This document shows positions 8,190 to 16,647 of a stretch of DNA of 64,000 bases, piece after piece; the stretch's first letter is position 1; each line of letters starts with the position of its first letter. Both the position numbers and the translations under genes were made by a program. This DNA comes from Allomesorhizobium camelthorni (GTDB lineage: Bacteria > Pseudomonadota > Alphaproteobacteria > Rhizobiales > Rhizobiaceae): assembly GCF_011045125.1 (NCBI RefSeq), contig NZ_JAAKZF010000002.1:62001-126000 (forward strand), written 5' to 3'. A model generated the notes under the pieces. It searched no databases. It was not told the origin of the DNA and saw nothing but the letters and a program-made list of their open reading frames with translations.

Positions 8190-9500
8190 GTGACGCAGAT
8201 CCAGTTGCCTCTGAGCGGCCCCTACACGCTCATCAACGCCCGCCTGCACGCTTCGCTAACGCCCAGCCTGTCGGCGCCAGCCGACGCTGACGGCTTCATC
8301 CTCGCCGACATTTCAGTCACCGATGCCTGCATCGTTGGCATCGCTCCGTCGGGACATCAGCCAACGCCCGACGCCATCGACCTCGCCGGCCGGATCGTCC
8401 TGCCCTGCTTCGTCGACTGCCACACCCATATCGACAAGGGGCATATCTGGCCGCGCAAGCCCAATCCCGACGGTTCCTTCCTTGGCGCGCTGAACGCCAC
8501 CGGCGAGGATCGCGTTGCGCGCTGGAACGCCGACGACGTCTCGCGGCGCATGGATTTCTCGCTGCGCTCGGCCTACGCCCACGGCACCAGCGCTCTCAGA
8601 ACGCACATCGACAGCGTGCCGCCCCAGGAAGAAATATCCTGGCCGGTGTTCGAGGCGATGCGCGAGCGCTGGCGGGGTCGGATCGAGTTGCAGGGCGTCT
8701 GCCTGTTTGGCATAGAGGGCGCGCGCGACGCAAAGTGGTTCGCGGGCCTCGCCAAAAGGGTCGCCGCGGCCGGAGGCGTACTCGGCACGGTCACCTACAT
8801 GGTTCCCGATCTCGAGCAATTGCTCGACCGCGTTTTCGTAACGGCGATCGAACACGGCCTCGACCTGGATTTCCATGCCGACGAGACGGACAGCATCTCC
8901 GCGATATCGCTGAAGAGGATCGCGGAGACTGCCCTTCGGCATCGCTTCGAAGGCAAAATCCTGGTCGGTCATTGCTGCTCGCTGGCGCGCCAGCCCGACG
9001 CCGATGTGCTGGATACGCTGGACAAGGTCGCCCGAGCTGGCATCGCGGTCGTGTCGCTGCCCATGTGCAACCTTTATCTGCAGGACCGAAGGCAGGACGG
9101 CACGACGCCGCGTTGGCGCGGCGTGACGCTGCTGCATGAGATGCGCGCGCGCGGCATTCCGGCCGCGGTGGCCTCCGACAACACCCGCGACCCGTTCTAC
9201 GCCTATGGTGATCTCGATATGCTCGAAGTCTACCGGATGGCGACGCGCATCCTGCATTTCGACCATCCAGTCGGCGACTGGCCGAAGACGGTAACGTCGA
9301 CGCCCGCCGACATCATGCGGTTACACGGGGCCGGAATTCTGGCTCCGGGCGGCCCTGCTGACTTCATCGTATTCAAGGGCAGGAACTGGACGGAAGTGCT
9401 GTCGCGGCCCGAATCGGATCGCATCGTGGTCCGCGGCGGCAGGGCGATTGCGCGCGACTTGCCAGACTACTCGGAACTCGACGACCTGATGGTGGAATAA
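8190..9500 (+). CDS. Cytosine-deaminase-like amidohydrolase
   Basis: A 436-residue metal-dependent hydrolase of the amidohydrolase superfamily. The first metal site is DCHTHIDKGHIW (HxH), HADE carries the next His and catalytic Glu, GHCCS has the third His, and ASDNTRDPFY contains the last Asp. This set matches cytosine deaminase/isoguanine-deaminase relatives, which act on cyclic N-heterocycles. The start is GTG 8190, chosen for the GAGGGG site just upstream and because homology begins shortly after. It follows the importer across a palindromic repeat and overlaps the next gene by TAATG, so imported substrate is probably deaminated or ring-opened here. Exact substrate unknown. Confidence 0.85.
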   Translation: MTQIQLPLSGPYTLINARLHASLTPSLSAPADADGFILADISVTDACIVGIAPSGHQPTPDAIDLAGRIVLPCFVDCHTHIDKGHIWPRKPNPDGSFLGALNATGEDRVARWNADDVSRRMDFSLRSAYAHGTSALRTHIDSVPPQEEISWPVFEAMRERWRGRIELQGVCLFGIEGARDAKWFAGLAKRVAAAGGVLGTVTYMVPDLEQLLDRVFVTAIEHGLDLDFHADETDSISAISLKRIAETALRHRFEGKILVGHCCSLARQPDADVLDTLDKVARAGIAVVSLPMCNLYLQDRRQDGTTPRWRGVTLLHEMRARGIPAAVASDNTRDPFYAYGDLDMLEVYRMATRILHFDHPVGDWPKTVTSTPADIMRLHGAGILAPGGPADFIVFKGRNWTEVLSRPESDRIVVRGGRAIARDLPDYSELDDLMVE

Positions 9501-10903
9501 TGGATATTGCGGCTTTGAAGCGCGACCTCGACGGCCTGAAGATCGAGGACAATGAGAAGATCGTGCAGCAGAAGAGCCGCGATTTCTACTGGTACAGCCC
9601 TGTGCTCAAACGCGAACTGGAGCGTGTGACCGGCGACCTGATCGTCTCGCCGAAAAGCGAGGCGGAAGTGATCCGCGTACTCGCCGCCTGCCATCGGCTC
9701 GGCATTCCGGTAACGCCGCGCGGCGCCGGTACTGGCAACTACGGCCAGGCCATGCCGCTGTCAGGCGGCGTCGTGCTGTCGCTTGCGGAGATGAACGAGG
9801 TGAAGTCGATCGCGCCCGGCCGCGTCGTCTGCGGGCCAGGCGCGATCATCGCCGATATCGACAGGGCGACACGCGCGCATTCCGGCCAGGAGCTGCGCCT
9901 TCATCCGTCTACCTACAACACAGCCTCCATCGGCGGCTTCATCGCCGGCGGCTCGGGTGGCGTCGGCTCGATCAATTTCGGCGGCCTGCGCGATTTCGGC
10001 AATGTGCTCAGGCTGCGCGTCGTCACCATGGAGGCCGAGCCGCGGGTGCTGGAGCTGACCGGGGAGGACCTGCACAAGGTCACCCATGCCTACGGTACCA
10101 ACGGCATCATCACCGAAGTCGAGATGCCGCTGACGGCGTCCTACGATTGGGTCGACGTCATCGTCGGCTTCGACAGCTTCATGGAGTCGGCGCGCTACGG
10201 CAATGCGCTCGCCTGCCAGGACGGCATACTGACCAAGCTGGTCACGCCAATTGCGGCGCCCGTGCCGTTCGCCTATTTCAAGCGGCATCAGAAGTTCCTC
10301 AGAAAAGGCCAGAGCATTTGCGTGGTGATGGTCGCGCCACATGCGCTCGACGCTTTCCTGGCGTTCACCCGGCGGGAGGGCGGCGAGATCGCCTACAGCG
10401 CCGCGACCGCGAAACCGGAAGACAAGAAGGGGCTGCCGCCGGCCTACGAGCTTGCCTGGAACCACACGACATTGCGCGCTCTGCGCGTCGATCCTGCGAT
10501 CACCTATCTGCAGTCGCTCTACCCATTCCCGAACCAACTCGCCCTAGTCGAAAAGATGGACAGGATGTTTCCGGGCGAAGTGTTCTCGCATCTGGAATTC
10601 GTGCGCTTCGACGGCAACATCACCTGTTTCGGCCTGCCGCTTGTGAAATTCACCACGGAAGAGCGGCTCGACGAGATCATCCGGCTGCACGAAGAAAATG
10701 GTTGCCCGATTTTCAACCCGCACCGCTATACTCTGGAGGAGGGCGGCATGAAGCAGACCGATGCCGTCCAACTCGCCTTCAAGCGCGAGGCCGATCCGCG
10801 AGGTCTGCTCAATCCCGGCAAGATGATCGCCTGGGAAAACCCGGACTACGATTACCGTTCGGAGAAGACTTTTCTGTTCAAGGGGCTGCAGAAAGCGGGA
10901 TAG
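9500..10903 (+). CDS. FAD-binding oxidoreductase (PCMH/VAO, GlcD-like)
   Basis: A 467-residue flavoenzyme of the vanillyl-alcohol-oxidase/glycolate-oxidase class. The FAD pyrophosphate loop is PRGAGTGNYGQAMPLSGG (residues about 72-89), followed by PSTYNTASIGGFIAGGSGGVGS, the second nucleotide loop. The C-terminal FAD-linked oxidase domain ends with RGLLNPGKM, a common closing motif. It starts in the stop codon of the amidohydrolase (TAATG at 9498-9502), so translation is coupled and it should oxidise a product of that pathway, perhaps a hydroxy acid. No Fe-S subunit is encoded beside it. Substrate unknown. Confidence 0.85.
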   Translation: MDIAALKRDLDGLKIEDNEKIVQQKSRDFYWYSPVLKRELERVTGDLIVSPKSEAEVIRVLAACHRLGIPVTPRGAGTGNYGQAMPLSGGVVLSLAEMNEVKSIAPGRVVCGPGAIIADIDRATRAHSGQELRLHPSTYNTASIGGFIAGGSGGVGSINFGGLRDFGNVLRLRVVTMEAEPRVLELTGEDLHKVTHAYGTNGIITEVEMPLTASYDWVDVIVGFDSFMESARYGNALACQDGILTKLVTPIAAPVPFAYFKRHQKFLRKGQSICVVMVAPHALDAFLAFTRREGGEIAYSAATAKPEDKKGLPPAYELAWNHTTLRALRVDPAITYLQSLYPFPNQLALVEKMDRMFPGEVFSHLEFVRFDGNITCFGLPLVKFTTEERLDEIIRLHEENGCPIFNPHRYTLEEGGMKQTDAVQLAFKREADPRGLLNPGKMIAWENPDYDYRSEKTFLFKGLQKAG

Positions 10904-10907
10904 CCCC

Positions 10908-11489
10908 ATGAACGTCCTCGTGCTTTACACACATCCGGTGGAAACCAGTTTCCACGCTGCGCTGCACCGGCTGATCGTCGAGCGGCTGACCGCCGCCGGC
11001 CACCACGTCGATGATTGCGATCTCTACGCGGAGGATTTCGATCCGCGCATGAGCCGCGCCGATCGCCTCGCCTATCACGACGGACGCACGCCGGGCGGGG
11101 AGGTCGGCCGCTATGTCGAGCGGTTGCGCCGTGCCGAAGCGCTCGTGCTCGCCTACCCGGTCTGGAACTACGGTTATCCGGCCATGCTGAAAGGCTTTTT
11201 CGACCGCGTCTTCCTGCCCGGGGTCTCCTTCACAATGATCGATGGCGAGGCCGTTCCTTCGCTGCACAACATCAGGAAAGTCGTCGCCATAACCACCTAT
11301 GGCGGCAGCCGGTTCCGGGCGTTCCTGATGGGCGATCCGCCGCGAAAGCTGGTCAACCGGGTGCTGCGCGCCATCGTCAGGCCGGGCGCCCAGGTTTCCT
11401 ATCTGGCGCATTACTCGATGAACCTCTCGACTGAGAAATCGCGAAAAAATTTCATGGCGAGGGTCGCCGCCAAAATGGGCCGCTTTTGA
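10908..11489 (+). CDS. NAD(P)H-dependent flavodoxin-fold oxidoreductase, copy 1
   Basis: A 193-residue protein of the NQO1/MdaB/KefF-type flavodoxin fold. MNVLVLYTHPVETSF is the first strand and FMN/FAD phosphate loop, and LVLAYPVWNYGYPAMLKGFFDRV is the conserved quinone-reductase motif. It begins 5 nt after the FAD oxidase and overlaps the next gene by TGATG. Such enzymes transfer two electrons from NAD(P)H to quinones, nitro or azo compounds. Two tandem copies in a catabolic operon may form a heterodimer or handle successive reductions; the physiological acceptor is not evident. Confidence 0.85.
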   Translation: MNVLVLYTHPVETSFHAALHRLIVERLTAAGHHVDDCDLYAEDFDPRMSRADRLAYHDGRTPGGEVGRYVERLRRAEALVLAYPVWNYGYPAMLKGFFDRVFLPGVSFTMIDGEAVPSLHNIRKVVAITTYGGSRFRAFLMGDPPRKLVNRVLRAIVRPGAQVSYLAHYSMNLSTEKSRKNFMARVAAKMGRF

Positions 11490-12076
11490 TGCGGGTTCTC
11501 GTCGTTTATTGCCATCCGGTCCCGGACAGCTTTTGCGCAGCCGTGCGTGACACAGCGGTCGGGACGCTGACCGCGCGCGGCTGGGATGTGCGGCTGGTCG
11601 ATCTTTATGCGGAAGGGTTCGACCCGGTGCTGGGCGCCGACGAACGCCGGCATTACCACGACCGCGCTCCAACCGACCCGGCGCTCACGTCGCATATCGA
11701 CAATCTCAAATGGGCGGAAGCCGTCCTGTTCGTCTACCCGACCTGGTGGTACGGGCTGCCGGCGATGCTGAAAGGCTGGCTCGATCGCGTCTGGGCGACC
11801 GATGTCGCGTTCAAGCTGCCGGCTGACGGCGGACGCATCATTTCGCTCGTGCCGCATATCACGCGCATCGGCGTCGTCACCACCTGCGGCGCGACCTGGC
11901 TGATCTCCTTCTTTATGGGCCAGCCAGGCCGCAAGACCATCCTGCGCGGCATGCGCGCGCTCTGCGCGAAGGGCTGCCGGACGATGTATCTGGCGCACTA
12001 CGACATGGATCGCTCGACGAAGCAGACGCGCGCGGCCTATCTGGCGAAGGTGCGACGCAGGCTGGAGAAGTTTTGA
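11489..12076 (+). CDS. NAD(P)H-dependent flavodoxin-fold oxidoreductase, copy 2
   Basis: A 195-residue paralogue of the preceding gene. MRVLVVYCHPVPDSF and LFVYPTWWYGLPAMLKGWLDRVW are the equivalent motifs; LAHYDMDRSTKQTR corresponds to LAHYSMNLSTEKSR in copy 1, which indicates an old tandem duplication. ATG 11489 overlaps the TGA of copy 1. It is the last gene of the sigma-54 operon and is followed by a hairpin at 12094-12118. Function as for copy 1, substrate unknown. Confidence 0.85.
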   Translation: MRVLVVYCHPVPDSFCAAVRDTAVGTLTARGWDVRLVDLYAEGFDPVLGADERRHYHDRAPTDPALTSHIDNLKWAEAVLFVYPTWWYGLPAMLKGWLDRVWATDVAFKLPADGGRIISLVPHITRIGVVTTCGATWLISFFMGQPGRKTILRGMRALCAKGCRTMYLAHYDMDRSTKQTRAAYLAKVRRRLEKF

Positions 12077-12093
12077 AGCGGCGAAGCTGCTCT

Positions 12094-12118
12094 CTTCTCC
12101 CCCGTGAACGGGGAGAAG
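12094..12118. terminator. Hairpin between convergent genes, possible terminator
   Basis: Arms CTTCTCCCCCGT and ACGGGGAGAAG form a strong stem in the 50-nt gap between the convergent ends at 12076 and 12127. There is no long T run, so termination in either direction is likely but not certain. The sequence belongs to the same palindrome family as 8067-8187. Confidence 0.5.
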
Positions 12119-12126
12119 GGAAAGAC

Positions 12127-14571
12127 CTACGCCCTTACTCGCTCCGCCTTCGGATCGTACATCGGCTTCAGCGACGCCTCGCCCGCAAACCGCTCGCCGG
12201 CGATCTCAATTTCATAGACCGAGCCAAGCACATCCGCCTCGCTTTCGCCTCTGCATGGAACATAGCCGAGGCCGATCGCACCGCCGAGATGGTGGCCGTA
12301 ATTGCCCGAGGTGATCGTGCCGACGATTTTTCCATCGCGCACGATCGCCTCGTTGTGGAAAAGCAGCGGCTCTGGATCGGTCAGCCGAAACTGCACCAGT
12401 CGGCGATCGAGCCCTGCTTCCTTCTTGCGCAGCACAGCATTGCGGCCGAGAAAATCGCCCTTGCCGATCTTCACAGCAAAGCCGAGGCCGGCTTCCAGCA
12501 CATGGTCCTCGTCGGTGATGTCGTGGCCGAAATGGCGGAACGCCTTTTCGATGCGGCAGGACTCCAGCGCATGCAGCCCGCAGAGCTTCAGCCCGAACTC
12601 CGCGCCGGCCTCCTCGATCGCCTCGAAGACATGGGCGGCTTGATCGGTCGAGACATAGAGTTCCCAGCCGAGCTCGCCGACATAGGTGACGCGGTGCGCG
12701 CGGGCCAGTCCCATGCCGATCTCGATTTCCTGAAACGTCCCGAACGGATTTTTTTCATTGGAGAAATCGTTCGGGCTCACCTTTTGAATCAGGTCTCGCG
12801 CGTAAGGCCCCATCAGGCAAAGGACACTTTCCGCCGCCGTCACATCGGTGATGACGACGAATTCGCTGGCTAGATGCTTTCGCAGCCAGGCGAGGTCGCG
12901 CTGCAGCGTCGCACCGGGGACAACGGCCAAGAAGGCCGACTCGGAAAGTCGCGAAACTGTAAGGTCGCTCTCGATGCCGCCGCGCGCGTTGAGCATCTGC
13001 GTGTAGACGATCCTGCTCGGCTCGACTTCGAGATCGTTGGCGCAGAGCCTTTGCAGGAAGGCCAACGCGTCGCGACCCTCGACGCGGATCTTGCCGAACG
13101 AGGTCATGTCGAACAGGCCGACATTGTTGCGAACCGCCAGATGCTCTTCGCGCTGGTTGTCGAACCAGTTCTGCCGCTTCCAGGAATAGCGATACTCGCG
13201 CTCCTGGCCTTCGCGGGCGAACCAGTTGGCGCGCTCCCAGCCGGCAACCTCGCCGAACACCGCGCCGCGCGCCTTCAGATGCTCGTGCAGCGGGGAGCGG
13301 CGCACGCCGCGGGATGTGACGACCTGCCGGTAGGGGAAATGGTCGGCATAGAGGAGGCCGAGCGTCTCGGAGACGCGCTCCTTCAGATAGCGGCGGTTCT
13401 TCTGGAAAGGCTGCGCGCGGCGTATGTCGACCTCCCAGAGGTCGAACGGGGCCTCGCCGTCGTTGATCCACTGCGCCAGCGCCATGCCTGCGCCGCCCGA
13501 CGAGACGATGCCGATCGAATTGTAGCCCGCCGCCACCCAGTAGCCGCCGAGTTCCGGCGCCTCGCCTAGATAGTACCGATCGTCCGGCGTAAAGCTCTCC
13601 GGGCCGTTGAAGAAGGTATGGATGCCGGCCGTGCCCAGCATGGGCATGCGGTTGACGCCCATTTCGAGGATCGGCTCGAAATGGTCCATATCCTCGGGCA
13701 ACTGGTCGAAGCAGAAATCCTCTCTGATGCCGTCCATGCCCCAGGGCTTCGCCACCGGCTCGAAAGCGCCCAGCATCATCTTGCCGGCGTCCTCCTTGTA
13801 GTAGGCGCATTCATCCGGCACACGCAGCACCGGCAGGCGCCAAAGGCCTGGGATCGCTTCGGTGACGAGGTAAAAATGCTCGCAGGCGTGCAGCGGGATG
13901 GTCACGCCCGACATTTCGCCGAGTTCGCGCGCCCACATGCCGGCGCAGTTGACCACTACATCGGCTTCTATCGTGCCCTGTTCCTCGCCCTTGGCCCAGG
14001 AAACGCCGGTGACGCGGCCGTTCTTCTGGTGGACGGCGGTGACTTTCACGCCCTCGACGATCCTCGCGCCGCGCTGCCGGGCACCCTTCGCCAGAGCCAT
14101 GGCGATGTTTGCGGGGTCGCACTGGCCGTCGAGCGGCAGATGCACCGCGCCGACCACATCCGAAACGTTGAGATGCGGGTACATCTCCTTGACCTCGCTC
14201 GGCGAAATCTCGCGCACATCGACATCGAAGGCGCGGGCGAGAGACGCCTGGCGGTATATTTCATGCTTGCGCTCTTCGGTCAGCGCGACGGTGATCGAGC
14301 CGACCTGCCGCATGCCGGTGGCGACGCCGGTCTCGGCTTCGAGCTTGACGTAGAGGTCGGCCGAATACTTTGCCAGCCGCGTCATGTTCTGCGAGCCGCG
14401 CAACTGGCCGATCAGGCCCGCCGCATGCCAGGTCGTGCCGCAGGTGAGTTGCTTGCGCTCCAGAAGCACGATGTCGGTCCAGCCGAGCTTGGCCAGGTGA
14501 TAGGCGACCGAGCAGCCCGAAATGCCGCCGCCGATGATGACGGCGCGAGCCTTTGTGGGCAGGTCACTCAT
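12127..14571 (-). CDS. FAD-dependent N-methyl dehydrogenase with GcvT domain (dimethylglycine/sarcosine dehydrogenase type)
   Basis: An 814-residue two-domain protein. Residues about 10-380 are a DAO-type FAD domain with the dinucleotide motif VIIGGGISGCSVAYHLAKLGW; TCGTTWHAAGL has the His that covalently carries FAD in DMGDH. The C-terminal half is a GcvT/aminomethyltransferase fold (GLFDMTSFGKIRVEG, YVGELGWELY, SCRIEKAFRHFGHDI) that binds tetrahydrofolate. Such enzymes remove an N-methyl group as formaldehyde and pass it to THF as methylene-THF. Start ATG 14571 overlaps the upstream aminotransferase stop by ATGA. It is last in the operon 19723 to 12127. Dimethylglycine, sarcosine or another N-methyl amino acid are all possible. 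Confidence 0.88.
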   Translation of the reverse strand: MSDLPTKARAVIIGGGISGCSVAYHLAKLGWTDIVLLERKQLTCGTTWHAAGLIGQLRGSQNMTRLAKYSADLYVKLEAETGVATGMRQVGSITVALTEERKHEIYRQASLARAFDVDVREISPSEVKEMYPHLNVSDVVGAVHLPLDGQCDPANIAMALAKGARQRGARIVEGVKVTAVHQKNGRVTGVSWAKGEEQGTIEADVVVNCAGMWARELGEMSGVTIPLHACEHFYLVTEAIPGLWRLPVLRVPDECAYYKEDAGKMMLGAFEPVAKPWGMDGIREDFCFDQLPEDMDHFEPILEMGVNRMPMLGTAGIHTFFNGPESFTPDDRYYLGEAPELGGYWVAAGYNSIGIVSSGGAGMALAQWINDGEAPFDLWEVDIRRAQPFQKNRRYLKERVSETLGLLYADHFPYRQVVTSRGVRRSPLHEHLKARGAVFGEVAGWERANWFAREGQEREYRYSWKRQNWFDNQREEHLAVRNNVGLFDMTSFGKIRVEGRDALAFLQRLCANDLEVEPSRIVYTQMLNARGGIESDLTVSRLSESAFLAVVPGATLQRDLAWLRKHLASEFVVITDVTAAESVLCLMGPYARDLIQKVSPNDFSNEKNPFGTFQEIEIGMGLARAHRVTYVGELGWELYVSTDQAAHVFEAIEEAGAEFGLKLCGLHALESCRIEKAFRHFGHDITDEDHVLEAGLGFAVKIGKGDFLGRNAVLRKKEAGLDRRLVQFRLTDPEPLLFHNEAIVRDGKIVGTITSGNYGHHLGGAIGLGYVPCRGESEADVLGSVYEIEIAGERFAGEASLKPMYDPKAERVRA

Positions 14572-15749
14572 GCGGCTTTGCTTTCGTACGCGCCGACGAA
14601 GCGGCGCAGGCGGCCGGCGGCCTCTTTCAAGATTTCCTCGGGCTGGCAAAGGCTGACGCGAAGATGGCCTGCGGCGGCATCGCCGAAGCTCACGCCCGGC
14701 ATGACGGCCACTTTCTCGGCCTCAAGCAGCGCCCAGGCGAATTTCTCGCAGTCCGGCTCGATGGCGCGGATGTCGAGCATGACATACATGCCGCCCTCCG
14801 AGCCGCGCACGGTAACGTTGTTGAGGCCCCGCACCTCGTCGAGGAAGAGGTTGCGGCGCGACGCGTAGCGTTCGGCGATCTCCTTCACGCCATAGGCATT
14901 GTCGAAGGCCTCGACCGCGGCGCGGCTGATGAAGTCCGGCAGGCCGTATGTGGTGACAAGGTTGAGGCTGATGAGCAGCGTGACGAGATCGGCCGGCGCC
15001 GTCAGCCAGCCGATGCGCCAGCCGGTCATGCCGTGGCTTTTCGACATGGAGTTGATGACCAGAGTGCGCTCGACCATCCCAGGCAGGGCGCGCGGTGAAA
15101 CATGCTCGCCGCCGCCGAGCGTCCAGTAGACCTCGTCGGAAAGCAGCCATAGATCTTGCTCCCGGCAGATTTTTGCTATGTCTTCCAGGCATTGCCGCGA
15201 ATAGACGGCGCCGGTCGGGTTGTTCGGCGTGTTGATCAGGATAGCGCGCGTGCTGGGCCGCACCGCCTTCAGAATGTCCTCGGCGCGCGGCTGAAAGCCG
15301 TCCTCGGCGCGGGTCTCGACGACGGTGAAATCCGCGCCCGCCGCCCGGAACGTGCCGGGATATGTCGCGTAGTAAGGCGCAACCACAATCGCATGCTGGC
15401 CGGGGTCGAGCACGGCCTGGACCGCCGCGTAGAGCGCCGCCTGTCCGCCCGGCGTGGCGATGATCTCGTTGGAAGTGGTCGCCACGCCGGTGCATTGGGT
15501 CGAGATCTTAGCCATCGCCTCGCGCAGGCGCGGAATGCCCGGAAGCTGGGTGTAATGGTGGTGGCCGGCGCGCAGCGCAGCGATGCAGGCTTCGACGGTC
15601 TCGCTGGGCGAGTCGAAATCATGATCGCCGACCGAAAGCATGATGATGTTCTCGCCGGCCTGCTTGCGGTTCATGGCCGCGAAATGGATCTCCCAACCGT
15701 CCTTGCCGGAAGGCACGATGCCGGAAATGCGATCCGAAGGTTTAGGCAT
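14568..15749 (-). CDS. PLP-dependent class I/II aminotransferase
   Basis: A 393-residue fold-type I aminotransferase. INTPNNPTGAVYS is the family's PLP-contact loop, LLSDEVYW holds the Asp for the pyridine nitrogen, and NSMSKSHGMTGWRIGW holds the Schiff-base Lys; the C-terminal HLRVSLCQ contains the Arg for the substrate carboxylate. ATG 15749 was chosen over a longer frame because homology begins at MPKPSDR. It overlaps neighbours on both sides (8 and 4 nt), fixing it in the operon between the homocysteine methyltransferase-like gene and the dehydrogenase. A role in removing the amino group of the demethylated product is plausible. Donor and acceptor unknown. Confidence 0.87.
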   Translation of the reverse strand: MPKPSDRISGIVPSGKDGWEIHFAAMNRKQAGENIIMLSVGDHDFDSPSETVEACIAALRAGHHHYTQLPGIPRLREAMAKISTQCTGVATTSNEIIATPGGQAALYAAVQAVLDPGQHAIVVAPYYATYPGTFRAAGADFTVVETRAEDGFQPRAEDILKAVRPSTRAILINTPNNPTGAVYSRQCLEDIAKICREQDLWLLSDEVYWTLGGGEHVSPRALPGMVERTLVINSMSKSHGMTGWRIGWLTAPADLVTLLISLNLVTTYGLPDFISRAAVEAFDNAYGVKEIAERYASRRNLFLDEVRGLNNVTVRGSEGGMYVMLDIRAIEPDCEKFAWALLEAEKVAVMPGVSFGDAAAGHLRVSLCQPEEILKEAAGRLRRFVGAYESKAA

Positions 15750-16647
15750 CGAATGCTCCGACGATCTCGATGTTGTTGTTGTGCAGACTGTCGCGCAGGG
15801 ACGCGATATGCGCGGGACCGACTTCACAGCAGCCGCCGACGATGGCCGCCCCGGCCTTTGCCCATCCGAGCGCGAATTCCGCATAGGCAGGCCCGTCGAG
15901 ATCGTGGCGTGCATGAAGTACGTCGACGGTCCCGCCATGCTTCAGGGCATCGACCGAGGTGAATCCATTGGCATAGGCGCCGACTTTTCCGCCGAGCGCG
16001 GTGAGTTCGGGCAGTGCGGCGTCCGCAACTTCGGGCCGGCAGCAGTTTATCAGTCGCGCCGCCACCGGCAGGTCGCCGAGGGCAACGGAGGCCGCTGCAA
16101 GCGTCTCGCCGCTCCGCAGCCGGGGAGCGCCATGGTCGGCGAGGGTCCATGACACCCAGACAGGTTTACCGCTTTCGACGGCCGCGGTGACCGCGGCGCG
16201 CGCCTCTTCGGCGGAAGCCATGGTCTCGCACAGGAACAGGTCCACGTGATCGGCTTCCTCGGCGACGATCCGACGATAGATATCGAGGGTTTCATCGAAC
16301 GAGATGGTTAGTTCCGGATGGTAGCTGCCGAAAAGCGGTGGCAGGCAGCCGGCGATCGCCGCGTCGCCCGCCCCGTCGCGGGCAGCCTTCGCAAGATCGA
16401 TCGCGCGCTTCTGCAACGGTTCGAACATGTCGGCAACGCCCTCGCGGGCGAGGCGTTCAGGCGTCGCCGAATAGGTGTTGAGCGTGATGACGCGGGCTCC
16501 GGCGCGAATGAACTCGGCGTGAAGGTCACGCACGATGTCAGGCTCGTCCATCAGCACCCTGGCCGACCACAACGGCGTCGGCGGCGCCTTGGACCGGCGC
16601 AGCAGCTCCTGGCCCATGCCGCCATCCGTCAGGACTATCTTGGTCAT
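15742..16647 (-). CDS. Homocysteine S-methyltransferase family protein (Zn-dependent)
   Basis: A 301-residue single-domain protein of the betaine-homocysteine/S-methylmethionine methyltransferase family. DGGMGQELLRR starts the barrel, ITLNTYSATPERL follows, and the zinc thiolates are INCC (about residue 200) and GGCCEVGP (about residue 268). These enzymes move a methyl group from a betaine-like or sulfonium donor to homocysteine. The context, between two N-methyl dehydrogenases, argues for an onium donor such as glycine betaine or dimethylsulfoniopropionate-type compounds, but the donor is inference. It overlaps both neighbours by 4-8 nt. Confidence 0.87.
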   Translation of the reverse strand: MTKIVLTDGGMGQELLRRSKAPPTPLWSARVLMDEPDIVRDLHAEFIRAGARVITLNTYSATPERLAREGVADMFEPLQKRAIDLAKAARDGAGDAAIAGCLPPLFGSYHPELTISFDETLDIYRRIVAEEADHVDLFLCETMASAEEARAAVTAAVESGKPVWVSWTLADHGAPRLRSGETLAAASVALGDLPVAARLINCCRPEVADAALPELTALGGKVGAYANGFTSVDALKHGGTVDVLHARHDLDGPAYAEFALGWAKAGAAIVGGCCEVGPAHIASLRDSLHNNNIEIVGAFDA

